64,000 bases of DNA from positions 1 through 64,000 of the forward strand of contig NZ_RBIR01000005.1 in NCBI RefSeq assembly GCF_003634095.1, given 5' to 3'. Made by a program: the position numbers and the translations under genes. The notes beneath the pieces are model-generated. The model did no database searches, was not told where the DNA came from, and worked only from the letters and a program-made list of their open reading frames with translations. Below, piece after piece: positions 34,781-43,656 of this stretch. The DNA comes from Arthrobacter oryzae (GTDB taxonomy: Bacteria; Actinomycetota; Actinomycetes; Actinomycetales; Micrococcaceae). Within the stretch, counting starts at the first letter, position 1; every line of letters starts with the position of its first letter.

Positions 34781-37700
34781 GTGACATCACCAGGAAAGAG
34801 CTTCCTTCGAAGCGGGGGACTCCGGAGGGCAGCGGCGCTGACCCTGGGCTTGCCGGTTCTTCTGTCCAGCATCGCGATCGCACCCGCCAACGCGGCCCCC
34901 GCACAGGGCTCCGCCGTCGCAGGCGTCGCGCAGAAGAATATTGATCCGAACACCTTCAAGGACGGCCGCTACATCGTGGTCTTGGCTGAGAAGCCGTCCG
35001 CAACGTACGACGGCGGGACGGCCGGCCTGTCGGCCACCAAGCCGGCCGCCGGCAAGAAGCTTGACGCGAACAGGGCCGAGGTCCGGCAGTATGGGGCGCA
35101 CCTGGCACAGAAGCAGGCCCAGGTGGCCGCCCAGCAGGGCGTCAAGATCCAGCGCCAGTTCACGACAGCCCTCAACGGCTTCAGCGCCAAGCTGACGGCG
35201 GACCAGGCCATCAAGCTGGCCAAGGACCCCGCGGTCCTGGTGGTCGCGCCCGACACGGAAAATGCACCCGACTATTCCAGCACCGACTTCCTGAAGCTCA
35301 GCGGGCCCAACGGCACGTGGAACACCAAGTTCGGCGGCCAGGACGCGGCCGGCAAGGGCGTCGTCGTCGGCGTCATTGACACCGGCTACACCCCGTCGAG
35401 CGCCTTTTTCGCCGGCGATGCGGTCAAGCCGCTCACCGGAAGCCCCGTCGTCGGCGTGCCCTACCGCGACACGGACGGCAAGATCAAGATGCTCAAGGCC
35501 GACGGCGAGACTTTCGCGGGCGACTGCCAGACGGGCACCGACTTCGACGGCAGCGCCTGCAACTCCAAGGTCCTGAGCGCACGGTACTACGGCGACGACT
35601 TCGCCAACACGGTGCCCAAGGCAGACTGGGCTCCGGAGGAGCGGCTGTCGCCGGTCGACGTCGCGAGCCACGGAACGCACACCGCCAGCACCGCCGCCGG
35701 AAATGCCAATGTCGAGGCCGTGGTTGACGGCCGGAGCTTCGGCAAGACCAGCGGCATCGCGCCGGCCGCGAAGCTGTCCATCTACAAGGTCTGCTGGGAA
35801 GACAACGATCCCAACACCGGCGGCTGCTACTCGTCATCGTCGATCGACGCCATCGAACAGTCCATCAAGGATGGCGTGGACGTCCTGAACTACTCCATCT
35901 CCGGCGCAACGGACACCACCACCGACCCCGTCTCCATGGCCTTCCTGTCCGCAGCCTCGGCCGGGATTTTCGTGGCCGCGTCCGCCGGCAACTCCGGCCC
36001 GACGGCCAGCACCGTCAACCACGGGGCACCCTGGATGACCACCGTCGCCGCCAGCAGCTTCTCGCAGGAACTGCAGGGGACGGTCGAGTTCTCCGATGGC
36101 AGCAAGTATCGCGGCGCCAGCATCATGAACTCCGAGGTCTCCAACGCCGGCGTCGTGCTGGCAGCCAACGCAGCAGCTGCCGGAGCCACCAGCCCGGCTC
36201 TGTGCGGTCCCGGCACGCTGGATCCGGCCAAGATTGCAGGCAAGGTTGTGGTCTGTGACCGCGGCGTGGTTGACCGCGTCGCAAAGAGCGCCGAGGTCAA
36301 GCGCGGCGGCGGCGTCGGGATGATCCTCGTCAACCTGACCAATTCCTCCCTGGACACTGACAAGCACTCGGTGCCGACGGTCCACGTGAACCCGCCCGCC
36401 ACCGAGGCCATCAAGGCCAAGGTCACGGCCAACCCGGCCATCACGGTGTCCCTGGTCAACAAGGACACCACCGGACTGCCCCTCGAGGCGCAGCCGCAGA
36501 TCGCCGGTTTCTCCTCCCGCGGCCCGCTCCTGGCGGAAGGTTCCGACCTCCTGAAGCCCGACGTAGCGGCGCCCGGCGTGGCCGTGCTGGCCGGCGTCTC
36601 GCCGATCGGCACCGGAGGAGACAACTTCGGTTTCCTCTCCGGCACCTCCATGGCATCTCCGCACGTGGCCGGCTTCGGCGCGCTGATCCTGGCCAAGAAC
36701 CCCACGTGGTCCCCGGCGGCCGTCAAGTCCGCCATGATGACCACCACGAGCGACGTCAAGAACGCCGACGGGTCCAAGAACACCGACGTCTTTGCCACCG
36801 GTGCGGGACAGGTGGACCCGGCCCGCGTGCTGGATCCGGGCCTGGTCTACGACGCCAACATCAATGACTACCTGGCGTTCATCCAGGGCACGGGCGTGGA
36901 CCTCGGAATTCCGGGCATTGGCACCACCAAGCCGCGGGACATGAACCTCCCGTCCTTCGCCCTGGGCAACCTGGTTGGAAAAATCGAGGTCACCCGCACC
37001 GTGACCGCCCTGACCCCGGGCGTCTACAAGGCCAAGTTCGATGTTCCCGGCATCAAGGTCAGCGTGACCCCGGCCGCCCTGAACTTCAAGGCCGCCGGAG
37101 AGAAGCGGACGTTCAAGGTCTCCTTCGAGAACCAGGGTGCGCCCCTGGGCAAGTTCGCGACAGGTTCGCTTACCTGGCAGGGAGCCAACAAGACCGTGAC
37201 GTCGCCGATCGCAGTGCGTCCGCAGTCGGCCGTGGCCCTGTCCGATGTCGCGTTCACTTCCGCAGGCGGCACCGGATCCGGCGCCATCAAGGTTGTCTCG
37301 GGCACCGACTCGCCCGTCCAGATGACCCTGGACGGCCTCTCGAAGGCCGATTCCACCGCTGTCCAGCTGGTCCCGGGACCGTTCACGGGAGCCACCGACG
37401 CCTCGAACCTCGTCAAGACGGTCCAGGTCCCGGCCGGCGCCCCGCTGGCCAAGTTCTCGGTCATTTCCGCGGACCCGGGCGCTGACTTCGACATGTACGT
37501 TATGACCCCGGCGGGCCCGCTGACGGTCGCAACGTCGTCGGCCAGCGAATCGGTATCCATCCCCAACCCGGCCCCGGGCACGTACACGATCTACGCGAAC
37601 CTGTACGCCAGCCCGAACAACAAGGCCACCGCGGCCTCTGTTGACGCCGCGGTGCTGGGCGCGAACGTGGGCAACGCCACGCTGAGCCCCAACCCGCTGC

Positions 37701-37954
37701 GTCTGCCCAACGGCAAGGCCGGCAGTGTCGCGCTGAACTGGAAGGGCCTGGCCGAGGGTTCCTACATTGGACGCGTCACCTTTGCCGGTGCCAGCAATCC
37801 GACATTCGTCTCCGTCCTGGTGACCCCGGCCGGGACCGTTATGGTTCCGCCGACCTCGGAGGATCAGGACTCCAACAAGGGCGCGAAGGTGAAGAAGGAG
37901 AAGGGCAAGATCCAGAACGGCGATCAGTCCTTCGCCCGGGATAACGCCATCTAG
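34781..37954 (+). CDS. Secreted subtilisin-like (S8) serine protease with PA and PPC-like domains
   Basis: This 1057-residue secreted protease has a signal peptide (1 to about 36, ending PANAAP). An I9-type propeptide spans about 60-165. The S8 catalytic domain has Asp200 (GVIDTGYTP), His297 (SHGTHTAS) and Ser623 (SGTSMASPHVAG). A PA domain is inserted at about 430-540. Fibronectin-like segments follow, then a pre-peptidase C-terminal type domain (DFDMYVMTPAGP, about 905-916) and a Lys-rich C-terminus. The start is GTG 34781, with CGAAAGG upstream, which places the signal peptide correctly. It is the first of a subtilase/inhibitor-like neighbourhood. Confidence 0.92.
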   Translation: MTSPGKSFLRSGGLRRAAALTLGLPVLLSSIAIAPANAAPAQGSAVAGVAQKNIDPNTFKDGRYIVVLAEKPSATYDGGTAGLSATKPAAGKKLDANRAEVRQYGAHLAQKQAQVAAQQGVKIQRQFTTALNGFSAKLTADQAIKLAKDPAVLVVAPDTENAPDYSSTDFLKLSGPNGTWNTKFGGQDAAGKGVVVGVIDTGYTPSSAFFAGDAVKPLTGSPVVGVPYRDTDGKIKMLKADGETFAGDCQTGTDFDGSACNSKVLSARYYGDDFANTVPKADWAPEERLSPVDVASHGTHTASTAAGNANVEAVVDGRSFGKTSGIAPAAKLSIYKVCWEDNDPNTGGCYSSSSIDAIEQSIKDGVDVLNYSISGATDTTTDPVSMAFLSAASAGIFVAASAGNSGPTASTVNHGAPWMTTVAASSFSQELQGTVEFSDGSKYRGASIMNSEVSNAGVVLAANAAAAGATSPALCGPGTLDPAKIAGKVVVCDRGVVDRVAKSAEVKRGGGVGMILVNLTNSSLDTDKHSVPTVHVNPPATEAIKAKVTANPAITVSLVNKDTTGLPLEAQPQIAGFSSRGPLLAEGSDLLKPDVAAPGVAVLAGVSPIGTGGDNFGFLSGTSMASPHVAGFGALILAKNPTWSPAAVKSAMMTTTSDVKNADGSKNTDVFATGAGQVDPARVLDPGLVYDANINDYLAFIQGTGVDLGIPGIGTTKPRDMNLPSFALGNLVGKIEVTRTVTALTPGVYKAKFDVPGIKVSVTPAALNFKAAGEKRTFKVSFENQGAPLGKFATGSLTWQGANKTVTSPIAVRPQSAVALSDVAFTSAGGTGSGAIKVVSGTDSPVQMTLDGLSKADSTAVQLVPGPFTGATDASNLVKTVQVPAGAPLAKFSVISADPGADFDMYVMTPAGPLTVATSSASESVSIPNPAPGTYTIYANLYASPNNKATAASVDAAVLGANVGNATLSPNPLRLPNGKAGSVALNWKGLAEGSYIGRVTFAGASNPTFVSVLVTPAGTVMVPPTSEDQDSNKGAKVKKEKGKIQNGDQSFARDNAI

Positions 37955-37972
37955 GCGGCACCCGGCACCACA

Positions 37973-38016
37973 AAACGGCGACGGCCGGCGGCTCACACCG
38001 CCGGTCGTCGCCGTTT
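37973..38016. terminator. Bidirectional terminator after the subtilase gene
   Basis: Arms 37973-37991 and 37998-38016 form a 19-bp stem with one mismatch, flanked by A and T residues on its two sides. It separates the converging subtilase and SSI-like genes. Confidence 0.8.
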
Positions 38017-38028
38017 AAGCGCGAAACG

Positions 38029-38412
38029 TCAGACGGCGCCCGTGCCGCCCGCGGTGCCGCCGAGAAGCGGCGCCATGGCGCGCCAGCGGGCGATCTCACA
38101 CCCGTCAGTCCGGCTGAAGCGGCTGTTGACCTCCCGGCCCAGGTACCAGCCGGTCACGACGGCGGTCTGCGGACCGCCGTACTGCTGCGTGCACAGCCGC
38201 GGCGGACCCGGTTGGGGGAAGAAGACGGCCTCGCCGTGACGCCGGACGGACTCCAGGGCGGCGGCCGGATCCGGCACCGTGCACGCGGCGGAGGGCCCGC
38301 CGTCGCCGGCCACCAGCCGGAACGTGTATTCCGGAGCGCCGGGAGCCTCGGTCAAGCGGATGGTCAGATCGACGTCGCTGGTGGAGGTGTCCGGGCTGGC
38401 GTTCTCTGTCAT
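38029..38412 (-). CDS. Subtilisin-inhibitor-like (SSI) protein without signal peptide
   Basis: A 127-residue protein whose second half matches the SSI family: LCTQQYGGPQTAVVTG, then FSRTDGCEIARW. This pair of Cys corresponds to the second SSI disulfide. The first disulfide is absent: the family TLTC and AAAC positions are Val and Leu here, with a lone Cys in AACTVPDP. No signal peptide or lipobox is present, so it is predicted to be cytoplasmic. The start ATG 38412 has AAGGAA upstream. It may be an SSI fold used for something other than protease inhibition. It follows the glycosylase-like gene with a 4-nt overlap. Confidence 0.7.
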   Translation of the reverse strand: MTENASPDTSTSDVDLTIRLTEAPGAPEYTFRLVAGDGGPSAACTVPDPAAALESVRRHGEAVFFPQPGPPRLCTQQYGGPQTAVVTGWYLGREVNSRFSRTDGCEIARWRAMAPLLGGTAGGTGAV

Positions 38413-39446
38413 GAGGGTTCCTTCAGGCGCGTGTCCGGATGCGGGCGCCGGCCGTCGGCCGGGGGAGCTGTCAGGGCCGCGGCGTTGAGCAGCGGCGCCA
38501 GCTCCTGCAGCAGCCGCTCCCGGAGCCGCTGCGACTCGGCCGCGAACGCCCGCTGATAGTCCACGTACTCGGCCTTGCCTTCCGGCGTCTCGATCCGGAT
38601 TGCCGGATATCCCCAGTCGGCGAGATCGTATGGGGAGGCCCGCATGTCCATGGCCCGGATCCGCCAGGACAGTTCGAAACAGTCCATCACCAGCTCGCTG
38701 GGCAGCAGCGGGGAGAGTTTGTAGGCCCATTTGTAGAGGTCCATGTTGGCGTGCAGGCAGCCGGGCTGCTCCATGGTCCGCTGGTTCTCCCGGCTGGGGA
38801 GCAGGCTGTTCAACGGAACGGCGTCCGGCGTGTAGAAGCGGAAAGCGTCAAAATGCGAACACCGGATCCGGTTCTCCTCCACCACCTCGTCGGTGCGCCC
38901 GGATCCCAGCCGCAATTGCAGGTACTCGTGCCGGAGGTCGAACTTATCCTGCCGGTAGACCATCGCCCATTCGTGCAGGCCGAAGCAGCCAAACTGCGCC
39001 GGCCGCGCGGCCGTCCCGGCAAGAATGATCCCGGCGAACTGCAGCGCCTCCCGCCGGTCCCGGAGAAAAGCATCGACGTCCGCCGTCACGGCCTGCGAGT
39101 CCGCCGGCAGCCCGGCAGCGGCGAGTTCGGCGGCGTCGGCCGCTCGGTAGTACTTCCATCCGGTGCGCACCGCCGCTTCGGCGCCGGTGAGCACGACGCC
39201 CGCGCCCGGGTGCCAGCGGAGCAGCTGGCCGGGCTTCTGGGTGTAGTAGGTGAAGAGGAAGTCCTCCACCGGGTGTTTCCGGCCGGCGGAGCGCCGCTCG
39301 AGATACGGGTCCCCATAGCGGCGGACGCGTTGCTGATGGGCGGCCTGGCGCGGCAGCCACTCTTCCTGCTCAAGGTGCAAGGGCTTAGCTCGCCCCGCCG
39401 GATGAACCCAGGACCACCTTGGCGGCATTCCAGGAGGCGATTTCAC
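38409..39446 (-). CDS. Putative 3-methyladenine DNA glycosylase-type protein (actinobacterial family)
   Basis: The protein (up to 345 residues) belongs to an actinobacterial family usually annotated as 3-methyladenine DNA glycosylase: LHLEQEEWLPRQAAHQQRV near the start, KHPVEDFLFTYYTQKPGQLLRWHPG (key residues HPVEDFLFTYY), then FGCFGLHEWAMVY and HFDAFRFYTPDA. The enzymatic role is by annotation transfer; I see no helix-hairpin-helix. Start is uncertain: GTG 39446 has GAAGGA at a good distance but overlaps the SSI lipoprotein by 62 nt; ATG 39428 and TTG 39380 are alternatives, and the conserved part starts just after 39380. Confidence 0.65.
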   Translation of the reverse strand: MKSPPGMPPRWSWVHPAGRAKPLHLEQEEWLPRQAAHQQRVRRYGDPYLERRSAGRKHPVEDFLFTYYTQKPGQLLRWHPGAGVVLTGAEAAVRTGWKYYRAADAAELAAAGLPADSQAVTADVDAFLRDRREALQFAGIILAGTAARPAQFGCFGLHEWAMVYRQDKFDLRHEYLQLRLGSGRTDEVVEENRIRCSHFDAFRFYTPDAVPLNSLLPSRENQRTMEQPGCLHANMDLYKWAYKLSPLLPSELVMDCFELSWRIRAMDMRASPYDLADWGYPAIRIETPEGKAEYVDYQRAFAAESQRLRERLLQELAPLLNAAALTAPPADGRRPHPDTRLKEPS

Positions 39447-39963
39447 AGCCGTCCTTCAGGCTGAAACTCGCCTGAACCTGCCGGCCGTCCACGACGCCGG
39501 TGACGGTAGCCACTTGCGGGCCGCCGTACTGCTGGGTGCAGGTTTGGGTCTTACTTGGCGGGGCCGGGCTGAGGATGGCCGGGTTGTTCTTGATGGCGGC
39601 GCACGCGGCGGCGGGGTTCGGGTGCTGGCTTTCGGCGGCGGGAATCCCGTTGTGGCAGACGAGCGTGAACTTGGTGGGCGTGCCGGTTGCGGTGGGCCGG
39701 ACCACTATGGCGAGCTGTGCGTTGCCTTGCCCCGGTCCGGACGGCAGCGCTGTCGCGGACGGTGACGGCGCGGGGGACGAAGGCCCGGTGGTCGGCGAGG
39801 TAGAGCCGGACGGTACCGTGGGTGAGGGCGTGCCGGTCTCCGTGCTGGCGGAGGGGGAGGGGGAGGGGGAGGGCCCGGTGTTCGGCGTGCAGGCGGCCAG
39901 CCCGGCCACGGCCAACAGAACGGCCGCCAGAACAAGCCCCGGGCGGCCCGATTGCGTGCGCAT
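39385..39963 (-). CDS. SSI-like subtilisin-inhibitor family lipoprotein
   Basis: This 192-residue lipoprotein has a signal with lipobox LAAC (Cys25), a Ser/Pro/Thr-rich tether (about 26-80), and an SSI-like domain (about 85-190). Both SSI disulfides can be formed: FTLVC with AAACAAI, and TCTQQYGGP with GCEIASW. SSI-type proteins are tight inhibitors of subtilisins, and a large subtilase gene lies 1.4 kb away. Anchored outside the membrane, it could protect the cell from its own or foreign proteases, which is inference. It shares clear homology with the 127-residue protein two genes downstream. Confidence 0.78.
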   Translation of the reverse strand: MRTQSGRPGLVLAAVLLAVAGLAACTPNTGPSPSPSPSASTETGTPSPTVPSGSTSPTTGPSSPAPSPSATALPSGPGQGNAQLAIVVRPTATGTPTKFTLVCHNGIPAAESQHPNPAAACAAIKNNPAILSPAPPSKTQTCTQQYGGPQVATVTGVVDGRQVQASFSLKDGCEIASWNAAKVVLGSSGGAS

Positions 39964-39990
39964 CAGCAGTCCTCCTCTGTTTTGCCCAGT

Positions 39991-40527
39991 CTACCGCTCG
40001 GGCGCGTGCTCCGAGCCGGGCCTTGTGGCCGCTATCAGGTCCATCATGGACGCGTGCAACTGGCCGACCTGTTCCCGCGTCAGGCCCAGCCTGGTCATCA
40101 TGATGCCCGGGACCGCGGTGGCCTCTTCCCGGAGGGCCGCCCCTCGGGGCGTCAACCGGACATCGAGGGTCCGCTCGTTACCGGGCATGCGCTGGCGGGT
40201 GATGAACCCGGCGGTTTCGAGGCGGCGCAGCAGAGGGGAGATGGTGGCCGGCTCCTGGGCCAGGGCTTCGCTGATGTCGCGGACAGACCTCGGACTCGCT
40301 TCCCAGAGGCACAACATGACTAGGTACTGCGGGTGGGTCAGGCCTAGCTTGTCCAGGACGGGCTTGTAGGCGCCCACGACGCTCCGGGAGGCCACCGTCA
40401 GGGCGAAGCACAGCTGTTGTTCCAGGAGAAGGTCGTCCTGCACTGCCCGGGAGTGCTGCGCCTCTTCGGAGTCCTTCGCTGCACCGGCGCCGTCCGGTGC
40501 CTGCAATCGTGCGGTTTCTTCTGTCAC
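39991..40527 (-). CDS. MarR family transcriptional regulator
   Basis: The 178-residue winged-helix repressor has LGLTHPQYLVMLCLWE, then RDISEALAQEPATISPLLRRLETAGFITRQR, the helix-turn-helix and wing (key residues TISPLLRRLE at about 104-113), and NERTLDVRLTPRG. Sequence style is close to the OhrR/MarR group; Cys in LCFALTVASR matches the place of the OhrR redox Cys. The start is GTG 40527, with GAAGGGG upstream. A perfect 16-bp palindrome lies between it and the divergent small-protein gene and probably is its operator. Confidence 0.85.
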   Translation of the reverse strand: MTEETARLQAPDGAGAAKDSEEAQHSRAVQDDLLLEQQLCFALTVASRSVVGAYKPVLDKLGLTHPQYLVMLCLWEASPRSVRDISEALAQEPATISPLLRRLETAGFITRQRMPGNERTLDVRLTPRGAALREEATAVPGIMMTRLGLTREQVGQLHASMMDLIAATRPGSEHAPER

Positions 40528-40542
40528 ATCTGCCCCTTCATT

Positions 40543-40558
40543 CATTAGTGCACTAATG
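40543..40558. promoter_or_regulatory. Perfect palindrome, probable MarR operator
   Basis: CATTAGTGCACTAATG is a perfect 16-bp palindrome. It lies about 7 bp upstream of a -10 box TACACT (40566-40571) of the plus-strand gene, so it overlaps the expected -35 region, and it lies just before the MarR start. This suggests autoregulation and control of the small protein. Confidence 0.75.
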
Positions 40559-40605
40559 ATTAGCGTACACTGGTGGCATTGTCTTGCTTCCGGGAAAGGA
40601 TCGCC

Positions 40606-40830
40606 ATGGCTGAGGAAAGCGCCGCCGAAAGATTCATGCGGGCAACCGGGAAGCTCCGGGCCATCTTCGGCCCGGCCAACCGCAGCGCGCTCGGCCATGA
40701 GATGACCGAGCAGAACAGGCGGCTGTTGGCGATGCGCCAGGCTGAAACCCAGCAGTGGGAGACTGTGCGCCGTCCCGACGGCAGCACGTACGTGGTGCCC
40801 CGCAACCCCGACGACAAATCCCTCCGGTAG
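40606..40830 (+). CDS. Small conserved protein with FGPANR motif, copy 1 (74 aa)
   Basis: A 74-residue charged protein with no signal or membrane segment. The N-terminus carries FMRATGKLRAIFGPANR, closely similar to FMDKTDKLKVLFGPANR in the next gene. Near the C-terminus is WETVRRPDGSTYVVPR, comparable in place to HHYAVRKT in the other copy. GAAAGGA precedes the ATG. It is divergent from the MarR gene and probably controlled by it. The function is unknown. Confidence 0.65.
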   Translation: MAEESAAERFMRATGKLRAIFGPANRSALGHEMTEQNRRLLAMRQAETQQWETVRRPDGSTYVVPRNPDDKSLR

Positions 40831-40949
40831 GCACGCTTCGCCCGAAACCCGACCGGGCCATTTCCCGCCGTCGGGCGTAAAATGAGGGCACTGACACACC
40901 GCTGTGCAGCATCCTGAACCACCCACGACGAGGAAAGGGGGTGGGAATA

Positions 40950-41168
40950 GTGACACGTGCGGTCAAAGCTTTCATGGACAAGACTGACAAGCTGAAGGTC
41001 CTGTTCGGACCCGCGAACCGGGGCGACACCGCGGCGCCTGTAGTTCACCAGCATGACGACTTCGAGCACGCCTCGGAAGACGACCTGGCAGGCTTCGAGG
41101 TCGAGACGGACTCTCACGGACACCACTACGCTGTCCGGAAGACGGATCTCTGGAAAGAAGAGATCTGA
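40950..41168 (+). CDS. Small conserved protein with FGPANR motif, copy 2 (72 aa)
   Basis: A 72-residue acidic protein sharing FM-x-x-T-x-KL-x-x-x-FGPANR with copy 1. The rest is acidic and His-rich (VHQHDDFEHASEDD). GTG 40950 is preferred because AGGAAAGGGG lies at a usable distance; GTG 40941 directly abuts that sequence. A terminator follows. The function is unknown. Confidence 0.6.
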   Translation: MTRAVKAFMDKTDKLKVLFGPANRGDTAAPVVHQHDDFEHASEDDLAGFEVETDSHGHHYAVRKTDLWKEEI

Positions 41169-41220
41169 CGACGCCCGTTGCGCGCCGCTGGAAGTGCGGC
41201 CGGAGATGCGCGGAAACAAG

Positions 41221-41248
41221 GAAGGGAGCGGCGGTTGCCGCTCCCTTC
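41221..41248 (+). terminator. Terminator after the second FGPANR gene
   Basis: GAAGGGAGCGGC (41221-41232) and its perfect complement (41237-41248) with a 4-nt loop GGTT. Confidence 0.75.
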
Positions 41249-41372
41249 CCCATGTCAATGGGGGCCACCCCGCTGCCGAGCTGGTTCGCCGGGCAACCGG
41301 CAGCCAGTTCCGCTTGACAGCCCTGGCTGCGGGCCCAGCTTGCGGGGCTGCGCTGTTGTCCCGCTCTGCCGC

Positions 41373-42731
41373 CTAGCGCCCGGTCCCGCCGTAGACCGTT
41401 GCTTCGTCCTCGCTATCCAGGTCAAACGCCCGGTGGATGGCGCGGACGGCGTCGTCGAGCAGGTCCGCGTGGGTGACCACCGAGATGCGGATCTCCGAGG
41501 TGGAGATCATGTTGATGTTGATGCCGGCCTCGGAGAGGGCAGCGAAGAAGCGCGCGGACACACCGGGGTGCGACCGCATGCCGGCGCCGATCAGTGAGAG
41601 CTTGCCGATCTTCTCGTTGTATTCGATGCTCTCGAAGCCGATCCGGTCCTGCGCGGCATGCAGGGCGGCCAGGGCCTCGGCGCCTTCGACGATCGGAAGG
41701 GTGAAGGAGATGTCCGTCCGCCCGGTGCCATGGGTGGAGACGTTCTGGACGATCATGTCGATGTTCGAGTGGGCGTCCGCGATGACCTGGAAGATCGCCG
41801 CAGCCTTGCCGGGGATGTCCGGCACGCCGACAACCGTCACCTTGGCTTCGGAACGATCATGTGCAACACCGGAGATGATTGGCTGCTCCAAGGCAACTCC
41901 CTCTTGAGTCGTGATCTTGTCGTCGGCCCCTGGGAGGACCCACGTGCCTTCGTTCTGGCTGAATGAGGAACGGACGTGCAACGGTACCCCGAAGCGGCGG
42001 GCATATTCGACGCAGCGCAGATGCAGAATCTTAGCGCCGGAAGCTGCAAGTTCCAGCATTTCCTCGCTGGAAATACGGTCGATTTTTTTCGCCGACGGCA
42101 CGACGCGCGGGTCCGCCGTGTAGACGCCGTCGACGTCGGTGAAGATCTCGCACACATCGGCGTCAAGCGCCGCGGCGAGGGCCACCGCCGTCGTGTCCGA
42201 ACCGCCGCGCCCAAGCGTCGTGATCTCGTTCGTGGTGTGGCTCATGCCCTGGAACCCGGCCACAATCGCGATGTGCCCCTTGTCCAGGGCTGTGCGGATG
42301 CGGTGGGGATCGACGTCGATGATCCGGGCCTTGCCGTGGATGCCGTCCGTGATCATGCCGGCCTGGGAGCCGGTGAACGACTGGGCCGAGGCGCCGAACT
42401 TGTTGATGGCCATGGCAAGGAGGGCCATGGAGATGCGCTCCCCGGCGGAGAGGAGCATGTCCATCTCGCGGGCGGGTGCGGAATCGGTAACCTGGCTGGC
42501 GAGGTCGAGGAGCTCATCGGTGGTGTCACCCATCGCGGAGACCACCACGACGACCTCGTCGCCGGCATTGTGGGCGTCCACGACCCGTCGGGCGACGCGC
42601 TTGATGCCGTCCGCGTCCGCCACCGAGGAACCACCGAACTTCTTTACGACAAGGTGCTTCGTGGCGGCGGCCGTGACGGGCAGCGTCTGCGGCTGCGATC
42701 CGGGCTGGACTTTGGTAGTGGGCAAACTCAT
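41373..42731 (-). CDS. lysC: Aspartate kinase
   Basis: The 452-residue enzyme phosphorylates aspartate at the head of the lysine, threonine and methionine pathway. The amino-acid kinase domain begins [17 protein letters not shown] (about residue 27) and has [33 protein letters not shown] and [15 protein letters not shown]. Two ACT domains (about 295-435) supply feedback sensing; [32 protein letters not shown] is the second (key residues [10 protein letters not shown]). No asd gene follows in the window. The first 25 residues are an extension not seen in many homologues. Confidence 0.95.
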   Translation of the reverse strand: MSLPTTKVQPGSQPQTLPVTAAATKHLVVKKFGGSSVADADGIKRVARRVVDAHNAGDEVVVVVSAMGDTTDELLDLASQVTDSAPAREMDMLLSAGERISMALLAMAINKFGASAQSFTGSQAGMITDGIHGKARIIDVDPHRIRTALDKGHIAIVAGFQGMSHTTNEITTLGRGGSDTTAVALAAALDADVCEIFTDVDGVYTADPRVVPSAKKIDRISSEEMLELAASGAKILHLRCVEYARRFGVPLHVRSSFSQNEGTWVLPGADDKITTQEGVALEQPIISGVAHDRSEAKVTVVGVPDIPGKAAAIFQVIADAHSNIDMIVQNVSTHGTGRTDISFTLPIVEGAEALAALHAAQDRIGFESIEYNEKIGKLSLIGAGMRSHPGVSARFFAALSEAGININMISTSEIRISVVTHADLLDDAVRAIHRAFDLDSEDEATVYGGTGR

Positions 42732-42874
42732 TCGCGCACCCTCACTGGATCATCGGGGTTCTGGGCCAGGCAACCAAACGGCGCGACGGCGTAACTTCTC
42801 AGTCCAGTTTATCGCCGCGCGACCCGCGCCGTTGAATTGTGACCGAATGGCAGACCGGCCGCGGCCCTTCCACC

Positions 42875-43010
42875 GGACATGCTCAGTGCTGCGGGCCAGG
42901 GCTGGGCATGCCCTCCGTCGCCACGGGACATGCTCATTCTTTGCGGCCGGGGGTCGACATGGTGGCATTATGCCCGGTCGTGGGCGCGGGCGCGGGGCAT
43001 GTCCGGTGGC
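42875..43010. repeat. GGACATGC-ended intergenic repeats (two units upstream of lysC)
   Basis: A degenerate unit starts at 42875 (GGACATGCTCAGTGCTG) and a full unit runs from 42925 (CGGGACATGCTCATTCTTTG) to 43009 (GCGGGGCATGTCCGG). The ends are inverted repeats GGACATGC and GCATGTCC. Related units are at 47659-47850. The 340-bp space between the GNAT gene and lysC holds nothing else I can identify. Confidence 0.7.
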
Positions 43011-43071
43011 TCGGGAGCCCAGGCGCGCTGGGGAACGCGGGACGCCGTGGTGCCGCGGGCCAAGGGTGGAC

Positions 43072-43650
43072 CTAGCCGCGGTCCAACCGGTAGCGCCAGG
43101 AAGGCAGCTGTTTGCCCGCGGTGTCTTCGGACACCGTGAAGTACCGGTCTCTCCGGAAGCCCAAGCCCTCCAGGAGTCTTTGCGACGGGAGGTTGGGCTC
43201 GTAGACCCCGGCGAAAATGGTCACGCTGCCGCGGGCGGTAAACAGCCACTCGACGAGGGCGCCGGCGGCCTCCCGGCCGAGGCCCAGGCCTTGGTGCTCC
43301 GGGTGCAGGACGTAGCCCAGGCTCGCCGATTCGGCAGGGATGCGGCCGGGCGCCGGGGGTGCCTCGGTGTTCCAGGTCCGGCCGTCCCCAATGACGTCAC
43401 CGGTGGCACGGAGCTCGAAGGCCCAGCCGAAATGGAACCACTCGGCGGTGGAGGACTCGGCCGCGGTCAACGTCTGCCGGAGCCGGGCCCGGTTCTGCTC
43501 CGGTGTGAGCGGCCCGTGCGACAAGTACCGCGTGGCCGAGGGGTGAGCGCGGAACCGGAGGAGAGCGCCGGCGTCGTCCGCTCTCAACGGACGCAGCAAC
43601 AGGCGCTCGGTGAGAAGCGGGGCCCGGGAGTCGCCGCCGACGGCCGTCAT
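43072..43650 (-). CDS. GNAT family N-acetyltransferase (RimJ/RimL-like)
   Basis: A 192-residue acetyltransferase with the GNAT_3 layout: LLTERLLLRPLRADDAGALL at the start, GYVLHPEHQGLGLGREAAGALVEWLF containing the acetyl-CoA loop (Q-G-L-G-L-G-R), and a final SQRLLEGLGFRRDRYF, the S-x-R-x-L-E-x-x-G-F signature of RimJ/RimL relatives. The substrate may be a protein N-terminus or a small amine. It follows recR by 6 nt on the same strand and is probably in its operon. Confidence 0.88.
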   Translation of the reverse strand: MTAVGGDSRAPLLTERLLLRPLRADDAGALLRFRAHPSATRYLSHGPLTPEQNRARLRQTLTAAESSTAEWFHFGWAFELRATGDVIGDGRTWNTEAPPAPGRIPAESASLGYVLHPEHQGLGLGREAAGALVEWLFTARGSVTIFAGVYEPNLPSQRLLEGLGFRRDRYFTVSEDTAGKQLPSWRYRLDRG

Positions 43651-43656
43651 TCGCGG

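Noticed and set aside
38409..39446. Start of the glycosylase-like gene fixed at GTG 39446
   Set aside because: It overlaps the SSI gene by 62 nt and the conserved region starts only after 39380, so the start is left open in the annotation.
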